Assembly: GCF_019679455.1 (NCBI RefSeq)
Contig: NZ_JAIEZQ010000002.1
Location: 496,001-560,000, forward strand
Direction of reading: 5' to 3'
DNA length: 64,000 nt
Source: Nocardioides jiangsuensis
GTDB taxonomy: Bacteria > Actinomycetota > Actinomycetes > Propionibacteriales > Nocardioidaceae
Below are positions 44,919 through 52,985 of the stretch, one piece after another. The number at the start of each line of letters is the position of its first letter. Position 1 is the stretch's first letter. A model generated the notes under the pieces. The model ran no database searches and was not told the origin of the DNA. It saw nothing but the letters and a program-made list of their open reading frames with translations. The position numbers and the translations under genes are program-made.

Positions 44919-45467
44919 ATGGCGACCACTGAACAGAGTGAGAGCAGCGGTTCCGAGACGCAGAGCGAGAGCAGCGACTCGGCCGCGACCGGCACCACCA
45001 AGAAGGCGCCGAGCAAGAAGGCGGCCGCCAAGAAGGCTCCGACCAAGAAGGCTCCGACCAAGAAGGCCGCGGCCAAGCGGCCTCCGAGCAAGAAGGCCGC
45101 CCCGTCCGCCGAGCGGTCGGAGCGAGCGACGGAGCGAGCCGCGGACGAGTCCTCGGAGGCGCCCGAGCAGTCGGGCGGGACCGAGAGGCCGCGGAAGAAG
45201 GCGAAGGCGATGGACATCGCCCGCTCCGCGGCGCGTCAGCTCGCCGAGCTCACCGGACGGGTGCCCGAGTGCGTCATCGGCATCGAGCGCACCGACGACG
45301 GCTGGCGGGTGGACCTCGAGGTCGTGGAGAGCCGGCGCATCCCCGACTCCACCGACATCCTCGCCACCTACCAGGTCGACGTGGACGAGGACGGTGACCT
45401 GACCGGCTACCACCGCGCGCAGCGGTACGTCCGTGGCAAGGGCAGCGACCGGGAGGGCGGCCGGTGA
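44919..45467 (+). CDS. gvpO: Gas vesicle protein GvpO with Lys-rich N-terminal extension
   Basis: A 182-residue protein. Its GvpO domain occupies residues ~98-175 (IARSAARQLAELTGRVPECV, then GIERTDDGWRVDLEVVESRR, then TDILATYQVDVDEDGDLTGY). Before it lie ~95 disordered residues: a Ser/Glu stretch and then KKAPSKKAAAKKAPTKKAP repeats. Such an extension recurs in actinobacteria, but its sequence is like the tails of other proteins of this cluster. GvpO is required for vesicle formation in haloarchaea and actinobacteria. The stop overlaps the next start (GTGA). Confidence 0.85.
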   Translation: MATTEQSESSGSETQSESSDSAATGTTKKAPSKKAAAKKAPTKKAPTKKAAAKRPPSKKAAPSAERSERATERAADESSEAPEQSGGTERPRKKAKAMDIARSAARQLAELTGRVPECVIGIERTDDGWRVDLEVVESRRIPDSTDILATYQVDVDEDGDLTGYHRAQRYVRGKGSDREGGR

Positions 45468-45805
45468 CCGAGCAGGGCGGCCCCCTGGTCACGTCCGGCT
45501 CGCGCCAGCAGTACCAGCTCTCCAGCGACCGGCCCCAGCCCGCCAACCTCGCCGACATCCTGGAGCGGGTGCTCGACAAGGGCATCGTCATCGCCGGCGA
45601 CATCAAGGTGAACCTCCTCGACATCGAGCTGCTGACCATCAAGATCCGGCTGCTCGTCGCCTCCGTCGACAAGGCGAAGGAGATGGGCATCGACTGGTGG
45701 GAGAACGACCCGATGCTGTCCTCGCGGAGCCGGGACCAGGAGCTCGAGGAGGAGAACCGGGATCTCAAGGCGCGGCTGAGGGAGCTGGAGTCCGGGCGTG
45801 AGTGA
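45464..45805 (+). CDS. gvpJ: GvpJ-type minor gas vesicle protein
   Basis: A 113-residue GvpA-family paralogue. The core is LADILERVLDKGIVIAGDIK, then VNLLDIELLTIKIRLLVASV, then DKAKEMGIDWWENDP, followed by a coiled-coil-prone charged tail (DQELEEENRDLKARLRELES). The I-K-V-N-L-L-D-I-E-L-L pattern and the WWE segment favour the minor GvpJ type over the wall protein; GvpJ is thought to act at the conical tips or in nucleation. GTG overlaps the gvpO stop by four bases, and the gene overlaps gvpL by eight. Confidence 0.83.
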   Translation: MTEQGGPLVTSGSRQQYQLSSDRPQPANLADILERVLDKGIVIAGDIKVNLLDIELLTIKIRLLVASVDKAKEMGIDWWENDPMLSSRSRDQELEEENRDLKARLRELESGRE

Positions 45806-46571
45806 GACCGGCCTGTACTGCTACGCGATCACCCGCGGCCTCGACCCCGCGGCCCTCGAGGGCAGCGCCGGGATCGCCGGGGCGCCCCTGCGGCTCGTGG
45901 AGCACGGGGGCCTCGAGGCGGTCGTGAGCGAGGTCGACCTCGCGGAGTTCGGCGAGGAGGGGCTGCGGCGCAACCTCGAGGACCTCGGCTGGCTGGAGTC
46001 GGTGGCCACCACGCACGACGCGGTCGCCCGGCTCGCCTCCGAGCAGGTGCCGACCGCCCCGCTGCGCCTCGCCACGGTCTTCCTCGGCGCGGACTCCGTG
46101 CGGGCGCGGCTCGGCGAGTGGCACGACGCCGCCTCCCGCGCCCTCGACCGGATCGAGGGACGCGGCGAGTGGAGCGTCAAGGCGTACGTCGACGTGGACG
46201 CCCAGGAGACGCCGGCGGCGGAGCAGGAACCCGCCGAGGAGATGGGCGCCGGCCGCGCCTACCTCCTCAAGCGGCGGGCCGCGACCCAACGCCGTGAGGC
46301 CTCCGCACAGGCCGGCGCCGAGCTCGCCGAGGAGATCCACGCCGCGCTCGCCGGCGGCACCGTGCTGAGCCGCCGGCTGGCCCCGCAGGACCGGCGGCTG
46401 ACCGGCCACACCGGCGAGATGGTCCTCAACGGCACCTACCTCGTGGACGCCTCCGGCGTGGCGGCGTTCAAGGACCTCGTCGCCCGGCTCGCGTCGGAGC
46501 ATCCGCGGGTGCGGCTCGAGGTCGGCGGGCCCTGGCCGCCGTACACCTTCGCCTCGCTGGACCCGCAGTGA
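45798..46571 (+). CDS. gvpL: Gas vesicle protein GvpL (GvpL/F family)
   Basis: A 257-residue second member of the GvpL/F family in the cluster. SETGLYCYAITRGLDPAALE is the N-terminal ferredoxin-like strand; ATTHDAVARLASEQVPTAPL and LATVFLGADSVRARLGEWHD follow, then a conserved AGRAYLLKRRAATQRREAS helix, and MVLNGTYLVDASGVAAFKDL and GGPWPPYTFASL near the end. It is more divergent from GvpF than a recent duplicate would be. GTG 45798 overlaps gvpJ and its stop overlaps gvpS (GTGA), which indicates coupled translation. Confidence 0.88.
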   Translation: MSETGLYCYAITRGLDPAALEGSAGIAGAPLRLVEHGGLEAVVSEVDLAEFGEEGLRRNLEDLGWLESVATTHDAVARLASEQVPTAPLRLATVFLGADSVRARLGEWHDAASRALDRIEGRGEWSVKAYVDVDAQETPAAEQEPAEEMGAGRAYLLKRRAATQRREASAQAGAELAEEIHAALAGGTVLSRRLAPQDRRLTGHTGEMVLNGTYLVDASGVAAFKDLVARLASEHPRVRLEVGGPWPPYTFASLDPQ

Positions 46572-46774
46572 CCGGGTCGTACCCCGCGCTCTCGCAGACC
46601 TCCAGCGGCGAGCCGCTGCAGCCCGTCGCGCTGGTCGACCTCCTCGACCGCCTGCTCGGCGCCGGCGTGGTGATCTCCGGCGACCTGACGATCTCGCTGG
46701 CCGGGGTCGACCTCGTCCAGGTCCGGCTGCACGCGCTGATCACCTCCGTGCGCGCGGAGATGGTGCCGGAGTGA
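46568..46774 (+). CDS. gvpS: GvpS-type small GvpA-family protein
   Basis: A 68-residue protein with the GvpA-family core only: PVALVDLLDRLLGAGVVISG then DLTISLAGVDLVQVRLHALI then TSVRAEMVPE. It is the shortest of the three GvpA paralogues and has no tail. In actinobacterial clusters this place, between gvpL and gvpK, belongs to GvpS, a minor component. It overlaps both neighbours by four bases (GTGA on each side). Confidence 0.82.
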   Translation: MTGSYPALSQTSSGEPLQPVALVDLLDRLLGAGVVISGDLTISLAGVDLVQVRLHALITSVRAEMVPE

Positions 46775-47115
46775 GCGACCAGCAGTCCGAGCGCCCGGAC
46801 TGGCAGCCGGCCCCGCAGGCCGAGCGCCTCGCGGAGGGGTTCGCCCTGCCCAGCCGCCTGGAGACGGACTCCGAGTCGGTCCAGCGCGACCTGATGAAGC
46901 TGGTGCTGACCATCATCGAGCTGGTCCGTCAGCTCATGGAGCGTCAGGCGCTGCGCCGCGTCGACGAGGGCGACCTGAGCGACGACCAGGTCGAGGAGCT
47001 CGGCGTCGGACTGATGCGCCTCGAGGAGGCGATGACCCAGCTCCGCGAGCAGTTCGACCTCTCCGTCGAGGATCTCAACCTCGACCTCGGACCGCTCGGC
47101 ACCCTCCTCGACTGA
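46771..47115 (+). CDS. gvpK: Gas vesicle protein GvpK
   Basis: A 114-residue protein matching GvpK: FALPSRLETDSESVQRDLMK, then LVLTIIELVRQLMERQALRR, then VDEGDLSDDQVEELGVGLMR, then LEEAMTQLREQFDLSVEDLN. It is a helical accessory protein and usually the last gene of actinobacterial vesicle operons, as here. After it there are 114 noncoding bases with GC-rich inverted repeats (GGCGCCGGCGCC, and GGCACC/GGTGCC) that may end the transcript. Confidence 0.88.
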   Translation: MSDQQSERPDWQPAPQAERLAEGFALPSRLETDSESVQRDLMKLVLTIIELVRQLMERQALRRVDEGDLSDDQVEELGVGLMRLEEAMTQLREQFDLSVEDLNLDLGPLGTLLD

Positions 47116-47229
47116 GCCCGCTCCCGGCGCCGGCGCCGTGGCACCCGCTGGCCGTTGTGGTGCCGGGTGCGGAGTGGGAGTGTGGCCCTATCCGGACCGC
47201 GTCCCGTGAGCCGAGGAGAGGAGACCACG

Positions 47230-48354
47230 ATGACCCTGTCCGTGGACCAGGTCAGCACCCCGTCCCGGGTCGCCGAGCCCGACGAGGGGATCACGCTCGA
47301 GGAGCTCGCGCTGGCCTCGCGCAACCATGCGATGCCGCTGGAGGCGATGCGGTACGACGTGACGCCCCCGGGCCTGCACTACGTGCTGACCCACTACGAC
47401 ATCCCGATGCTGGACCCTGCCACCTGGCGGCTGACCGTGCGCGGGCTGGTGGACCGTCCGATCTCGGTCGACCTCGAGACGCTCAAGGCGATGCCCCGGC
47501 ACACGTCGCGGGTCACCCTCGAGTGTGCCGGGAACGGCCGCGCGCACCTCACCCCGCGGCCGGTCAGCCAGCCGTGGCTCACCGGGGCGGTCGGCACGGC
47601 GGACTGGACGGGCGTGCGGCTCGTCGACCTGCTCGAGGACGCCGGGATCGCGCGCGGCGCGGTCGACGTGGTGTTCTCCGGCGCCGACCACGGACTCGAC
47701 CGGGGCACCGAGGACGACTACCGGCGGGCGCTCGGCGTCGCCGACGCCACGTCCGAGGAGATCCTGGTCGCTTACGAGATGAACGGCCAGCCGCTGCCTC
47801 CGCAGCACGGCTTCCCGGTGCGGCTCGTCGTCCCCGGCTGGTACGGCATGGCGCACGTGAAGTGGCTGTGCGACATCGAGGTGGTCGACCACGCCTTCGA
47901 GGGCTTCCAGAACGCCGTGGCCTACCGGATCAAGCGGAACGCCGAGGACGCGGACGACCCGGGCACGCCGGTGACCCGGATCGAGCCCCGCGCCCTGCTG
48001 GTTCCTCCCGGGTTCCCGGACTTCATGAGCCGGACCCGCGTCGTACGCCCGGGCACGCACCTGCTGGAGGGCCGCGCGTGGTCGGGGTGGGGAGTGGTAC
48101 GCCGCGTCGAGGTGAGCACCGACGACGGGCACACCTGGGTCGACGCGGACCTCGAGCCGGCGCCCGACCGCCACGCGTGGCAGCGCTTCACCTGCCCCTG
48201 GGAGGCGACCGACGGCCAGCACTACCTCCGGGTGCGCGCGCACGACGCCTCGGGCCGGGTGCAGGGCGACGAGCCGGCGTGGACCACCGGCGGGTTCGCG
48301 AACAACGCCGACGAGGCGGTCCGCGTGGTGGTCATGGAGGAGCCGCCCCGCTGA
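47230..48354 (+). CDS. Sulfite-oxidase-family molybdopterin-dependent enzyme
   Basis: A 374-residue cytosolic molybdoenzyme. The molybdopterin domain has a Mo-ligand cysteine in VTLECAGNGRAHL and a GFPVRLVVPGWYGMAHVKWL segment that binds the cofactor. The C-terminal dimerisation domain has an RAWSGWGVVRRVEVSTDDGH segment. No Tat or Sec signal and no cytochrome domain were seen, so electrons probably leave through an unlinked partner. Sulfite is the classical substrate but this branch also includes enzymes of unknown substrate. GAGAGGAG precedes the ATG. It is monocistronic. Confidence 0.82.
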   Translation: MTLSVDQVSTPSRVAEPDEGITLEELALASRNHAMPLEAMRYDVTPPGLHYVLTHYDIPMLDPATWRLTVRGLVDRPISVDLETLKAMPRHTSRVTLECAGNGRAHLTPRPVSQPWLTGAVGTADWTGVRLVDLLEDAGIARGAVDVVFSGADHGLDRGTEDDYRRALGVADATSEEILVAYEMNGQPLPPQHGFPVRLVVPGWYGMAHVKWLCDIEVVDHAFEGFQNAVAYRIKRNAEDADDPGTPVTRIEPRALLVPPGFPDFMSRTRVVRPGTHLLEGRAWSGWGVVRRVEVSTDDGHTWVDADLEPAPDRHAWQRFTCPWEATDGQHYLRVRAHDASGRVQGDEPAWTTGGFANNADEAVRVVVMEEPPR

Positions 48355-48387
48355 GCCGGGCGGTCCGTGCAGAGCCGGCGCGGCTTC

Positions 48388-48996
48388 TCAGCCGGCCGGG
48401 TAGTTCGACGCCTTGAGCAGCCGGGCGAGGTGCGCGGCGTTGGCGGCCAGGGTCTTCGTGGTCTGCGCGGTCTTCTCCGGCCGCGGGTCCATGTCCAGGT
48501 AGTCGGTGCCCTGCATGGCCTCGCCGACCCAGTACGTGACGCCGTTCGGCGGGATGGTGAAGCCGACGTCGGCCAGCGCCTGGAAGACCTCCGCAGAGGT
48601 GTGGTGGGCGCCGTCCTCGTTGCCGACGACCGCGAGCGCGCCGACCTTGCCGTAGGTCAGCATCCGACCCTCGTCGTCGGTCTCGCCGAGCTCGGCGTCG
48701 AGCCGCTCGAGGACCATCTTGCAGACCGCCGACGGCTGGCCCAGCCAGATCGGGGTGGCGATCACGAGGATGTCGGCGTCGAGCATCCGGCGGCGGATGT
48801 CGGGCCAGCCGTCGCCGTCGCCCTCGTCCACGTTGACCCCGAACTTCACCTGGTGGTCGGTGACCCGGACCATGTCGCCGGTGACCCCGTGCGCGGAGAG
48901 CGCCTCGAGCACCTCGGTGCCGAGGACCTCGGAGCTCGACGCGGTCGGGGCGGGCTTCAAGGTGCAGTTCAGGACGAGTGCGGTCAGTTCAGTCAT
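48388..48996 (-). CDS. Flavodoxin-fold NAD(P)H-dependent FMN reductase
   Basis: A 202-residue flavodoxin-like protein: TELTALVLNCTLKPAPTASS with the FMN-phosphate loop, then DADILVIATPIWLGQPSAVC with the conserved T-P-I-W motif, then VGALAVVGNEDGAHHTSAEV and PNGVTYWVGEAMQGTDYLD. It should reduce FMN or quinone-type acceptors with NADPH; the partner is unknown. ATG 48996 gives the typical start; ATG 49029 adds eleven Pro/Gly-rich residues. No clear ribosome binding site was seen at either. It is divergent from the helicase gene with 59 bases between the chosen starts. Confidence 0.8.
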   Translation of the reverse strand: MTELTALVLNCTLKPAPTASSSEVLGTEVLEALSAHGVTGDMVRVTDHQVKFGVNVDEGDGDGWPDIRRRMLDADILVIATPIWLGQPSAVCKMVLERLDAELGETDDEGRMLTYGKVGALAVVGNEDGAHHTSAEVFQALADVGFTIPPNGVTYWVGEAMQGTDYLDMDPRPEKTAQTTKTLAANAAHLARLLKASNYPAG

Positions 48997-49055
48997 GGCA
49001 CCGCCTGTGCCCGGTGGCGGTGGCTTCATGCCCGGTGGGGGACGATGGAGGCCTG

Positions 49056-51557
49056 ATGACGCTCACCGACCTGCTGCCCCGCTCCAGCGACCCCGACACG
49101 CTCCTCGACGCCTTCACGACCTGGGTGGAGGGCCGGGGGATCTCGCTGTACCCCGCGCAGGAGGAGGCGGTCATCGAGATCCTCACCGGGGCCAACGTGA
49201 TCCTCTCCACGCCCACCGGGTCCGGCAAGAGCATGGTCGCGCTCGGCGCGCACTTCGCGGCGCTGGCCGAGGGGCGGCGGACCTACTACACCGCGCCGAT
49301 CAAGGCACTGGTGTCGGAGAAGTTCTTCAACCTGTGCGAGATCTTCGGCGCCGAGAACGTCGGCATGCTGACCGGGGACGCGAGCGTCAACGCGCAGGCG
49401 CCGATCATCTGCTGCACCGCCGAGGTGCTCGCCAACCAGGCGCTGCGGGAGGGGCCGCGGGCCGACATCGGCCAGGTCGTGATGGACGAGTTCCACTTCT
49501 ACTCCGAGCCCGACCGCGGCTGGGCGTGGCAGGTCCCGCTGCTCGAGCTGCCGCACGTGCAGTTCGTGCTGATGTCCGCGACGCTCGGCGACGTCACGCG
49601 GTTCCAGGAGGACCTCACCCGTCGTACCGGCCGGGACACCGCGGTGGTGACCTCCGCCGAGCGGCCGGTGCCGCTGAGCTACACGTGGGCGCTGACCCCG
49701 CTCCACGAGACGCTCGAGGAGCTGCTCACCACCAACCAGGCTCCCGTCTACGTCGTCCACTTCACCCAGGCCGCGGCGCTCGAGCGCGCCCAGGCGCTGA
49801 CCAGCATCAACGTGTGCACCCGCGAGGAGAAGGACCGGATCGCCGAGCTGATCGGCGGGTTCCGGTTCAGCGCCGGCTTCGGCAGGACCCTGTCGCGGCT
49901 CGTGCGGCACGGGATCGGCGTGCACCACGCCGGGATGCTGCCGAAGTACCGCCGCCTGGTCGAGCAGCTCGCCCAGGCGGGGCTGCTCAAGGTCATCTGC
50001 GGCACCGACACCCTCGGCGTGGGCATCAACGTGCCGATCCGCACCGTGGTCCTCACCGGGCTCACCAAGTTCGACGGCAGCCGGCAGCGGGTGCTCAAGG
50101 CGCGGGAGTTCCACCAGATCGCCGGCCGCGCGGGGCGGGCCGGCTACGACACCTCGGGGGCGGTCGTCGTGCAGGCCCCCGACCACGTCGTGGAGAACCA
50201 CAAGGCGATGCTCAAGGCCGGGGACGACCCGAAGAAGCAGCGCAAGGTGCAGCGCAAGAAGCCGCCGGAGGGCTTCGTCACCTGGACCGAGGACACGTTC
50301 GAGCGGCTGGTCGCCGCGGAGCCCGAGGCGCTCGTGTCGCGGCTGCGGGTCAGCCACTCGATGCTGCTCAACGTGATCGCGCGCGAGGGCGACCCGTTCG
50401 TCGCGATGCGCAAGCTGCTGCGCGACAACCACGAGGAGCCGCGCAGCCAGGTCCGGCTGGTCCGGCGTGCGGTCGCGATCTACCGCACGCTGCTCACCGC
50501 CGGCGTGGTGCAGCCGATCGACCCGCCGGACGACAGCGGGCGCACGGTGCGCCTCGTGGACGACCTGCAGCTCGGCTTCGCGCTCAACCAGCCGCTGTCG
50601 ACGTACGCGCTGGCCACCTTCGACACGCTCGACCCGGAGTCGCCGACGTACGCCCTCGACGTCGTCTCGGTGCTCGAGGCGACGCTGGAGGACCCGCGGC
50701 CGGTGCTCAACGCCCAGGCGTACAAGGCACGCGGCGAGGCGGTCGCGGAGATGAAGGCGGAGGGGATCGAGTACGACGAGCGGCTCGAGCTGCTCGAGGA
50801 GGTCACCTGGCCCAAGCCGCTGCAGGAGCTGTTGGAGCACACCTACGAGCTGTACCGGCAGACCCACCCGTGGATCTCCGAGAGCGCGCTGTCGCCGAAG
50901 TCGGTGGTCCGCGACATGTGGGAGCGGGCGATGTCGTTCGGGGAGTACGTCAGCTTCTACGGGCTCGCCCGCTCCGAGGGGCTGGTGCTGCGCTACCTCG
51001 GCGACGCCTACAAGGCGCTGCGTCAGACGGTCCCCGACGCGGTGAAGACCGACGAGCTGACCGACCTCATCGAGTGGCTCGGCGAGGTGGTGCGGCAGAC
51101 CGACTCGAGCCTGCTCGACGAGTGGGAGCAGCTCACCGACCCCGATCGTCCCGAGGTCGTGGAGACGGTGCCCGCGCCGCCGCGCCCGATCACCGCGAAC
51201 GACCGGTCCTTCCGGGTGCTGGTGCGCAACGCGCTGTTCCGGCGGGTGGAGCTCGCGTCCCGGCGGCGGTACGACGAGCTCGGCGAGCTCGACGCCGCAG
51301 GCGGGATGGACGCCGAGGCCTGGCGGGCGGCGCTCACCGACTACTTCGAGGAGCACGACACGATCGACACCGGTCCCGACGCCCGCGGGCCGCACATGCT
51401 GCTGGTCGAGAAGGGCCGGGAGACGTGGGAGGTGCAGCAGATCGTCGGGGATCCGGAGGGCCACCACGACTGGCGCATCCACGCCGAGGTCGACCTCCCG
51501 GCGTCCGACGAGAGCGGCGAGCTCGTGATGACGGTGACCGGGATGGCGCGGCTCTGA
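49056..51557 (+). CDS. Ski2-like DEAD/DEAH-box helicase (DUF3516 type)
   Basis: An 833-residue helicase. Motif I is STPTGSGKSM, motif Ia APIKALVSEKFF, motif II DEFHFY, motif III MSATLGD, and motifs IV-VI appear as VHHAGMLPKYRR, CGTDTLGVGINVPIRTVVL and HQIAGRAGRAGYDTSG. The C-terminal ~330 residues are a DUF3516-like region (HPWISESALSPKSVVRDMWE, then TDLIEWLGEVVRQTDSS). Related enzymes unwind RNA or DNA in an ATP-dependent way. GGAG lies near the ATG at 49056. It converges on the response regulator with a 4-base gap. Confidence 0.9.
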   Translation: MTLTDLLPRSSDPDTLLDAFTTWVEGRGISLYPAQEEAVIEILTGANVILSTPTGSGKSMVALGAHFAALAEGRRTYYTAPIKALVSEKFFNLCEIFGAENVGMLTGDASVNAQAPIICCTAEVLANQALREGPRADIGQVVMDEFHFYSEPDRGWAWQVPLLELPHVQFVLMSATLGDVTRFQEDLTRRTGRDTAVVTSAERPVPLSYTWALTPLHETLEELLTTNQAPVYVVHFTQAAALERAQALTSINVCTREEKDRIAELIGGFRFSAGFGRTLSRLVRHGIGVHHAGMLPKYRRLVEQLAQAGLLKVICGTDTLGVGINVPIRTVVLTGLTKFDGSRQRVLKAREFHQIAGRAGRAGYDTSGAVVVQAPDHVVENHKAMLKAGDDPKKQRKVQRKKPPEGFVTWTEDTFERLVAAEPEALVSRLRVSHSMLLNVIAREGDPFVAMRKLLRDNHEEPRSQVRLVRRAVAIYRTLLTAGVVQPIDPPDDSGRTVRLVDDLQLGFALNQPLSTYALATFDTLDPESPTYALDVVSVLEATLEDPRPVLNAQAYKARGEAVAEMKAEGIEYDERLELLEEVTWPKPLQELLEHTYELYRQTHPWISESALSPKSVVRDMWERAMSFGEYVSFYGLARSEGLVLRYLGDAYKALRQTVPDAVKTDELTDLIEWLGEVVRQTDSSLLDEWEQLTDPDRPEVVETVPAPPRPITANDRSFRVLVRNALFRRVELASRRRYDELGELDAAGGMDAEAWRAALTDYFEEHDTIDTGPDARGPHMLLVEKGRETWEVQQIVGDPEGHHDWRIHAEVDLPASDESGELVMTVTGMARL

Positions 51558-51561
51558 CTGC

Positions 51562-52200
51562 TCAGAGGCGGCCGAGCTCCGGCGGCAGCAGGCCGTCCTC
51601 GAGGGCGCGCTGACGCAGCTCGATCCGGGTGGACGCGGGCCGCCCGGCCTCGTCGTACCGGCGGCGGATCCGGCTCAGGTAGGTCTTCACCGACTCGACG
51701 CTGACCGGGGGCTGCAAGGCGGCGGCGGTCTCGGCGTACTTAAGCCCCGAGGCGTACAGACGCAGCACTTCGGTCTCGCGGTGCGTCAGGTCCACGGTCT
51801 TCGGGCTGCTCGGCGACGACCAGAGACCGCCGCGGGCCACGGTGACGATCGCCTGCATCAGCGTGCGGGCGGGGTCGTTCTTCCACACCAGCCCTCGGGC
51901 CGGGGTGCGGGCGAGCACGGGCAGCGCCTCGCGGTGGGCGGAGTCGGCGTGCAGGAGCACGGTGTGGCCGCGCGAGGACAGGGTGTGCACGTTCTCCTCC
52001 GCGGTGGAGCCGTCGCCGAGCCGCACGTCGAGGACCACGACGTCGAGGTCGCGGCGGACCCGGATCAGCCCTGGGACGGTGCGGGCGCCGGCGACGAAGC
52101 GCGCTGGCGAGTTGTGCGCCGACAGCAGGGCCCTGATCCCGGCCACCATCAGGTCGTGGTCGTCGACCACGCCCACCAATATCCGGTCAGCCCCGTTCAT
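51562..52200 (-). CDS. LuxR-family (NarL/FixJ-type) response regulator
   Basis: A 212-residue regulator. The receiver domain has acidic residues D13 and D14 (VGVVDDHDLM), the phospho-acceptor D58 in VVVLDVRLGDG, and a lysine in GLVWKNDP. The C-terminal LuxR helix-turn-helix has LTHRETEVLRLYASGLKYAE, then VSVESVKTYLSRIRRRYDEA. No sensor kinase gene adjoins it, so it is an orphan or pairs with a distant kinase. ATG 52200 has GGGGGA eight bases upstream. A TATAAG hexamer at 52235-52240 on the minus strand is a possible -10 element. Confidence 0.85.
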   Translation of the reverse strand: MNGADRILVGVVDDHDLMVAGIRALLSAHNSPARFVAGARTVPGLIRVRRDLDVVVLDVRLGDGSTAEENVHTLSSRGHTVLLHADSAHREALPVLARTPARGLVWKNDPARTLMQAIVTVARGGLWSSPSSPKTVDLTHRETEVLRLYASGLKYAETAAALQPPVSVESVKTYLSRIRRRYDEAGRPASTRIELRQRALEDGLLPPELGRL

Positions 52201-52476
52201 CAAAGCGATCCCCCTCGCCCCCGTTGGCTCGCACCTTATACGCGGCCACCGGGCGTGTCCGCCGATTACGAGGGGGGCGGGGGCCTGCCGGCGGGGATGT
52301 CGGGGGTCGGCCTCCGGAAGCGTGGATCGCTATCGGTGGCTTCGCCCGGAATGCCATGCCGCTTGCCGAAGTCTTTGCCAACGGTTGCACCGGTTACGTC
52401 CTGGTTCGTCCCCGGTGCGCAGGAACTTTTGCCTTGCGACGCCATGCGAGACCGTTTTCGTCGGGATCATCGGCTC
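52201..52476. other. Intergenic region between response regulator and conserved small gene
   Basis: These 276 bases separate divergent genes. They hold the possible -10 hexamer of the response regulator and a stretch of lower GC content (52340-52450) with no convincing open frame. No repeat or RNA structure was recognised. Confidence 0.4.
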
Positions 52477-52884
52477 ATGGACCTGCTGCAGTTCCACAAG
52501 ATGCGCACTGCCGTTCAAGGCAACGCCTACCCGGGCTCGGGGCGGGACCTGACCTCCATGGAGGGGACCCTGCGGGACCTCCTTCTGACCAGCGGCGTGT
52601 TCGACGAGGTCGAGGTGGAGCACACCGACGACCCCGACCAGCTGGTGATCGCCCTGTGCCACTTCAAGCCGGACCTCTCCGAGCGCGACGTGGCCCAGCT
52701 CATCGAGCGGCTCTGGGAGCAGCGGGTGCGCTACCCCTTCTGGGAGGCGCACGCGGTGCTGGTGGGGGAGGAGCACGTGGAGTTCGAGGCGGCGACCCGG
52801 AACAGCACCGGCGGCCACTACGTGACCGTGCACCTGGTGGCGCAGCGGGCGCCGGTCCCCGCGCAGCGTGGGCGCCGCGACTGA
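52477..52884 (+). CDS. Conserved protein of unknown function, paralogue of 62052 gene
   Basis: A 135-residue protein with LTSMEGTLRDLLLTSGVFDE, then VEVEHTDDPDQLVIALCHFK, DLSERDVAQLIERLWEQRVR, and a C-terminal TGGHYVTVHLVAQRAPVPAQ. Its order of segments matches the protein at 62052 over the whole length, including the ending YVTVHLVAQ (YLTVHLVAQ in the other), so the two are paralogues. No enzyme motif, signal peptide or membrane helix is seen. The ATG at 52477 has no strong ribosome binding site. Function unknown. Confidence 0.65.
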   Translation: MDLLQFHKMRTAVQGNAYPGSGRDLTSMEGTLRDLLLTSGVFDEVEVEHTDDPDQLVIALCHFKPDLSERDVAQLIERLWEQRVRYPFWEAHAVLVGEEHVEFEAATRNSTGGHYVTVHLVAQRAPVPAQRGRRD

Positions 52885-52903
52885 TCCTCGGGGTTCGGTG
52901 CGC

Positions 52904-52947
52904 TCGCGGACCGGTCGCGGACCGGTCGCGGACCGGTCGCGGACCGG
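52904..52947. repeat. Tandem repeat, four copies of an 11-bp unit
   Basis: TCGCGGACCGG occurs four times without interruption at 52904-52947, then decays into TCGGTCCGGTCG. Each unit boundary contains ACCGGT. It lies between the conserved small gene and the thioesterase, ~25 bases upstream of the latter's -10 element. Confidence 0.9.
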
Positions 52948-52972
52948 TCGGTCCGGTCGTCCGCCGTACGGC

Positions 52973-52978
52973 TAGCCT
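52973..52978 (+). promoter_or_regulatory. -10 element (TAGCCT), leaderless-type promoter of thioesterase gene
   Basis: TAGCCT ends seven bases before GTG 52986, so the transcript probably begins at the start codon. The 11-bp tandem repeat occupies the -35 side and may influence promoter strength. Confidence 0.45.
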
Positions 52979-52985
52979 CTCGGGG

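Noticed and set aside
47116-47229. Strong intrinsic terminator after gvpK
   Set aside because: The inverted repeats (GGCGCCGGCGCC and GGCACC/GGTGCC) are short, without U-tract; not enough for a separate feature.
52330-52450. Possible gene remnant in the lower-GC stretch before the small conserved gene
   Set aside because: Short protein-like segments appear in one frame, but there is no start, ribosome binding site or family match.
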